Positions 6,044 through 7,447 of a stretch of 7,447 bases of DNA are shown one piece after another. This DNA comes from Candidatus Yanofskybacteria bacterium RIFOXYD1_FULL_42_10. GTDB taxonomy: Bacteria > Patescibacteriota > Minisyncoccia > 2-02-FULL-40-12 > GWA2-44-9. A program made the translations under genes and the position numbers. Numbering within the stretch: the first letter of the stretch is position 1; each line of letters starts with the position of its first letter. The notes below the pieces were generated by a model. The model saw only the letters and a list, made by a program, of their open reading frames with translations, was not told where the DNA came from and made no database searches. The stretch spans positions 1 through 7,447 of the forward strand of contig MGLG01000015.1 of NCBI GenBank assembly GCA_001795975.1, given 5' to 3'.

Positions 6044-7312
6044 TCACTTGCTGATTTCTTCCTGCCAAACTGCATATTTTTGAGTAATTGAATTTATCAA
6101 AAATGTTCTAACCGTATAATTGCCGTTCGGCAATTTTTTATTTATCATCTCTTCCGCGGTTTCCGTTAAATCGGAACTTTTCTTTGTCAGTAATATTGTG
6201 TTGGAAAAAAGAACAAACTTATCCTGGCTTTGCGCTTGTTCTTTCGGTACTGATAATCTGTTTGAGCTTAAAAACATTATGCTTTCTTTGGTCTGCCGGT
6301 TTTTAAAATCAATCTCCAGGCTTAAGGCGCACTCGGCCGAATCGTTGACGATTTCCCAATCCAAATCGCAGAATCTTAGGATCAGATAAAAAGCAATTTT
6401 GTGCTCGCCCGCAACGCCAATGTTAAAGTATCCGGGTATTGAAGAGTTGAATTTGCTGAAAATAATTTTATTGGCAGTTTGGGTTTGCGGATTATCGGCT
6501 CTCTTTGGCAATATGGAATCTGCCTGCTGTTTAAATTTCCTGTTATAAACTTTTTGGTCGTTTTCAGTTTTCGCCGGATCGGGCGGTTTAAGCGCTTTAT
6601 CAATAGTGATATCGGAATAATAAGAAAATTGGATCAAGGCGGCTCTAAAATTGCCGTCTATATCATTCATTGAAAGTTCGTTCCAAACCATCTGTATATA
6701 TTGAGGAGCCAAAGGATTGCTGTTGCTGATTTCTTTCAACGCTTCGCCGATAAACGGGCCATGGTTCTTAAATAATGAAAATTTCCCGTATTTTCTATAG
6801 AACAAAAATCTGAATAATACATGCCCTTTCTCGTCACCGTACATCCAAACCATCATCTCCGAATAAGTTCTTCCGGAAGGCAATCTCAACATATAGTCCG
6901 GCATGCCGTAAAGAAGGTACACCCGGGCCATTTCGCCGTTTAGACCGCCATTATGGCTGAAACTGACGCCGAAAGTATTTACATTCCTTAAAAGAATTTC
7001 ATTTTTTATCTCATCAATTCTTCCGTCAATCAGTTGTTTGCATTCGTTTTCCGGAGTGTTGGGGTCGGAATCCCGTATTTGCCAAAAATTTTCCGTAAAT
7101 TTTTGGACATCTTCAACCGATTGGCACTTATTGAGTTCTTGCTTCTCGGATTTGGTAACCAAGAATTGATAATTTTCCAAAAAATCTTTTTGGGCTTGAA
7201 CAGCGGGTGTAAGAGTGCCGCCGGAGTTGGGATGGGCGCCTCCGCAATTTAAGACCGTTAACAAAATAACGGATAATCCAAAAAAATTAAGACCGGAACA
7301 TTGATTTCTCAT
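6044..7312 (-). CDS. GWxTD-domain-like, probably membrane-anchored protein
   Basis: The 422-residue protein begins with a short signal sequence (hydrophobic about residues 9-22) ending in LTVLNC. Cys23 could be a lipoprotein cysteine, although Asn at -1 is unusual. Residues about 42-180 resemble the GWxTD domain: an FW..RD.DP.TPENE segment (FWQIRDSDPNTPENE, 76-90), RVYLLYGMPD (130-139) and MVWMY (154-158) before a beta-rich FRFLFYRK stretch. The name-giving GWxTD motif is not intact; GLNGE (123-127) sits at its place. Residues about 285-422 look beta-rich, with no motif I recognise. Known family members are exported proteins of unclear function. AGGAGG (7318-7323), 5 nt before the ATG, fixes the start. 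An upstream gene ends 2 nt before the ATG, so the two are probably translationally coupled. Confidence 0.7.
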   Translation of the reverse strand: MRNQCSGLNFFGLSVILLTVLNCGGAHPNSGGTLTPAVQAQKDFLENYQFLVTKSEKQELNKCQSVEDVQKFTENFWQIRDSDPNTPENECKQLIDGRIDEIKNEILLRNVNTFGVSFSHNGGLNGEMARVYLLYGMPDYMLRLPSGRTYSEMMVWMYGDEKGHVLFRFLFYRKYGKFSLFKNHGPFIGEALKEISNSNPLAPQYIQMVWNELSMNDIDGNFRAALIQFSYYSDITIDKALKPPDPAKTENDQKVYNRKFKQQADSILPKRADNPQTQTANKIIFSKFNSSIPGYFNIGVAGEHKIAFYLILRFCDLDWEIVNDSAECALSLEIDFKNRQTKESIMFLSSNRLSVPKEQAQSQDKFVLFSNTILLTKKSSDLTETAEEMINKKLPNGNYTVRTFLINSITQKYAVWQEEISK

Positions 7313-7314
7313 TT

Positions 7315-7447
7315 TTACCTCCTGGCTTGAAGAATCTGCTCAAGATCGTTCCGGCTGATGCTTAAAATATGATATGCGGTATCTAAAGAATATTTTTGCC
7401 CCGTCATTGCCGTCTGGTCTTCCAGCGCTTCGCTGATACTTTCCCGG
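7315..7447 (-). CDS. C-terminal end of an unidentified protein (partial)
   Basis: The frame is open from the right edge of the window for 43 codons to a TAA at 7317-7315. It ends in NDLEQILQARR, and the visible part looks alpha-helical with no recognisable domain. Its last codons contain the AGGAGG that serves the next gene, and only 2 nt separate the stop from that ATG. This tight coupling argues that the frame is real. The N-terminus and function lie outside the window. Confidence 0.6.
   Translation of the reverse strand, partial: RESISEALEDQTAMTGQKYSLDTAYHILSISRNDLEQILQARR

Overview
This window most likely comes from a small-genome, AT-rich bacterium of the Patescibacteria/CPR type (Parcubacteria-like). 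That placement is an inference from four things: the look of the primase and sigma factor sequences, the lysine-rich sigma N-terminus, the scarcity of clear Shine-Dalgarno sites at some genes, and short GC-rich palindromes of the TCCGCC...GGCGGA kind, including one inside a housekeeping gene. No rRNA, tRNA, CRISPR array or transposase gene was seen.

Layout, left to right. Positions 1-180 hold no convincing gene. There is a cluster of nested GC-rich palindromes (about 24-100) and a perfect 19-bp terminator hairpin (139-179). A minus-strand gene (185-1189) encodes an exported trypsin/HtrA-fold serine protease with an intact His-Asp-Ser triad and no PDZ domain. It is driven by a near-consensus promoter (1322-1351), followed by a structured leader that ends in a terminator-like hairpin plus U6 before the start codon. 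Divergent from it, 1485-2654 (+) encodes a stand-alone Lon-type AAA+ ATPase module that lacks both the Lon N-terminal substrate domain and the C-terminal Ser-Lys protease domain. It ends in a hairpin terminator (2653-2693) that may also serve the convergent sigma gene.

The minus-strand pair dnaG (4018-5913) and rpoD (2754-3977) is the core of the classic macromolecular synthesis operon, here without rpsU directly upstream. dnaG carries two extra in-frame segments made of repeat DNA: a four-copy heptamer tandem and a 46-bp palindrome bracketed by 10-bp direct repeats. A terminator hairpin (5980-6018) separates this pair from an upstream minus-strand operon. That operon contains the last 43 codons of an unidentified protein (7315-7447) and, 2 nt downstream, a GWxTD-domain-like, probably membrane-anchored protein (6044-7312).

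Functionally the right two thirds is core replication priming and transcription initiation plus a cell-envelope gene. The left third is a divergent proteolysis/unfolding pair with an unusually elaborate shared regulatory region. The observations most worth a second look are the protease leader with mutually exclusive hairpins, the protease-less Lon ATPase, and the repeat insertions tolerated inside dnaG.
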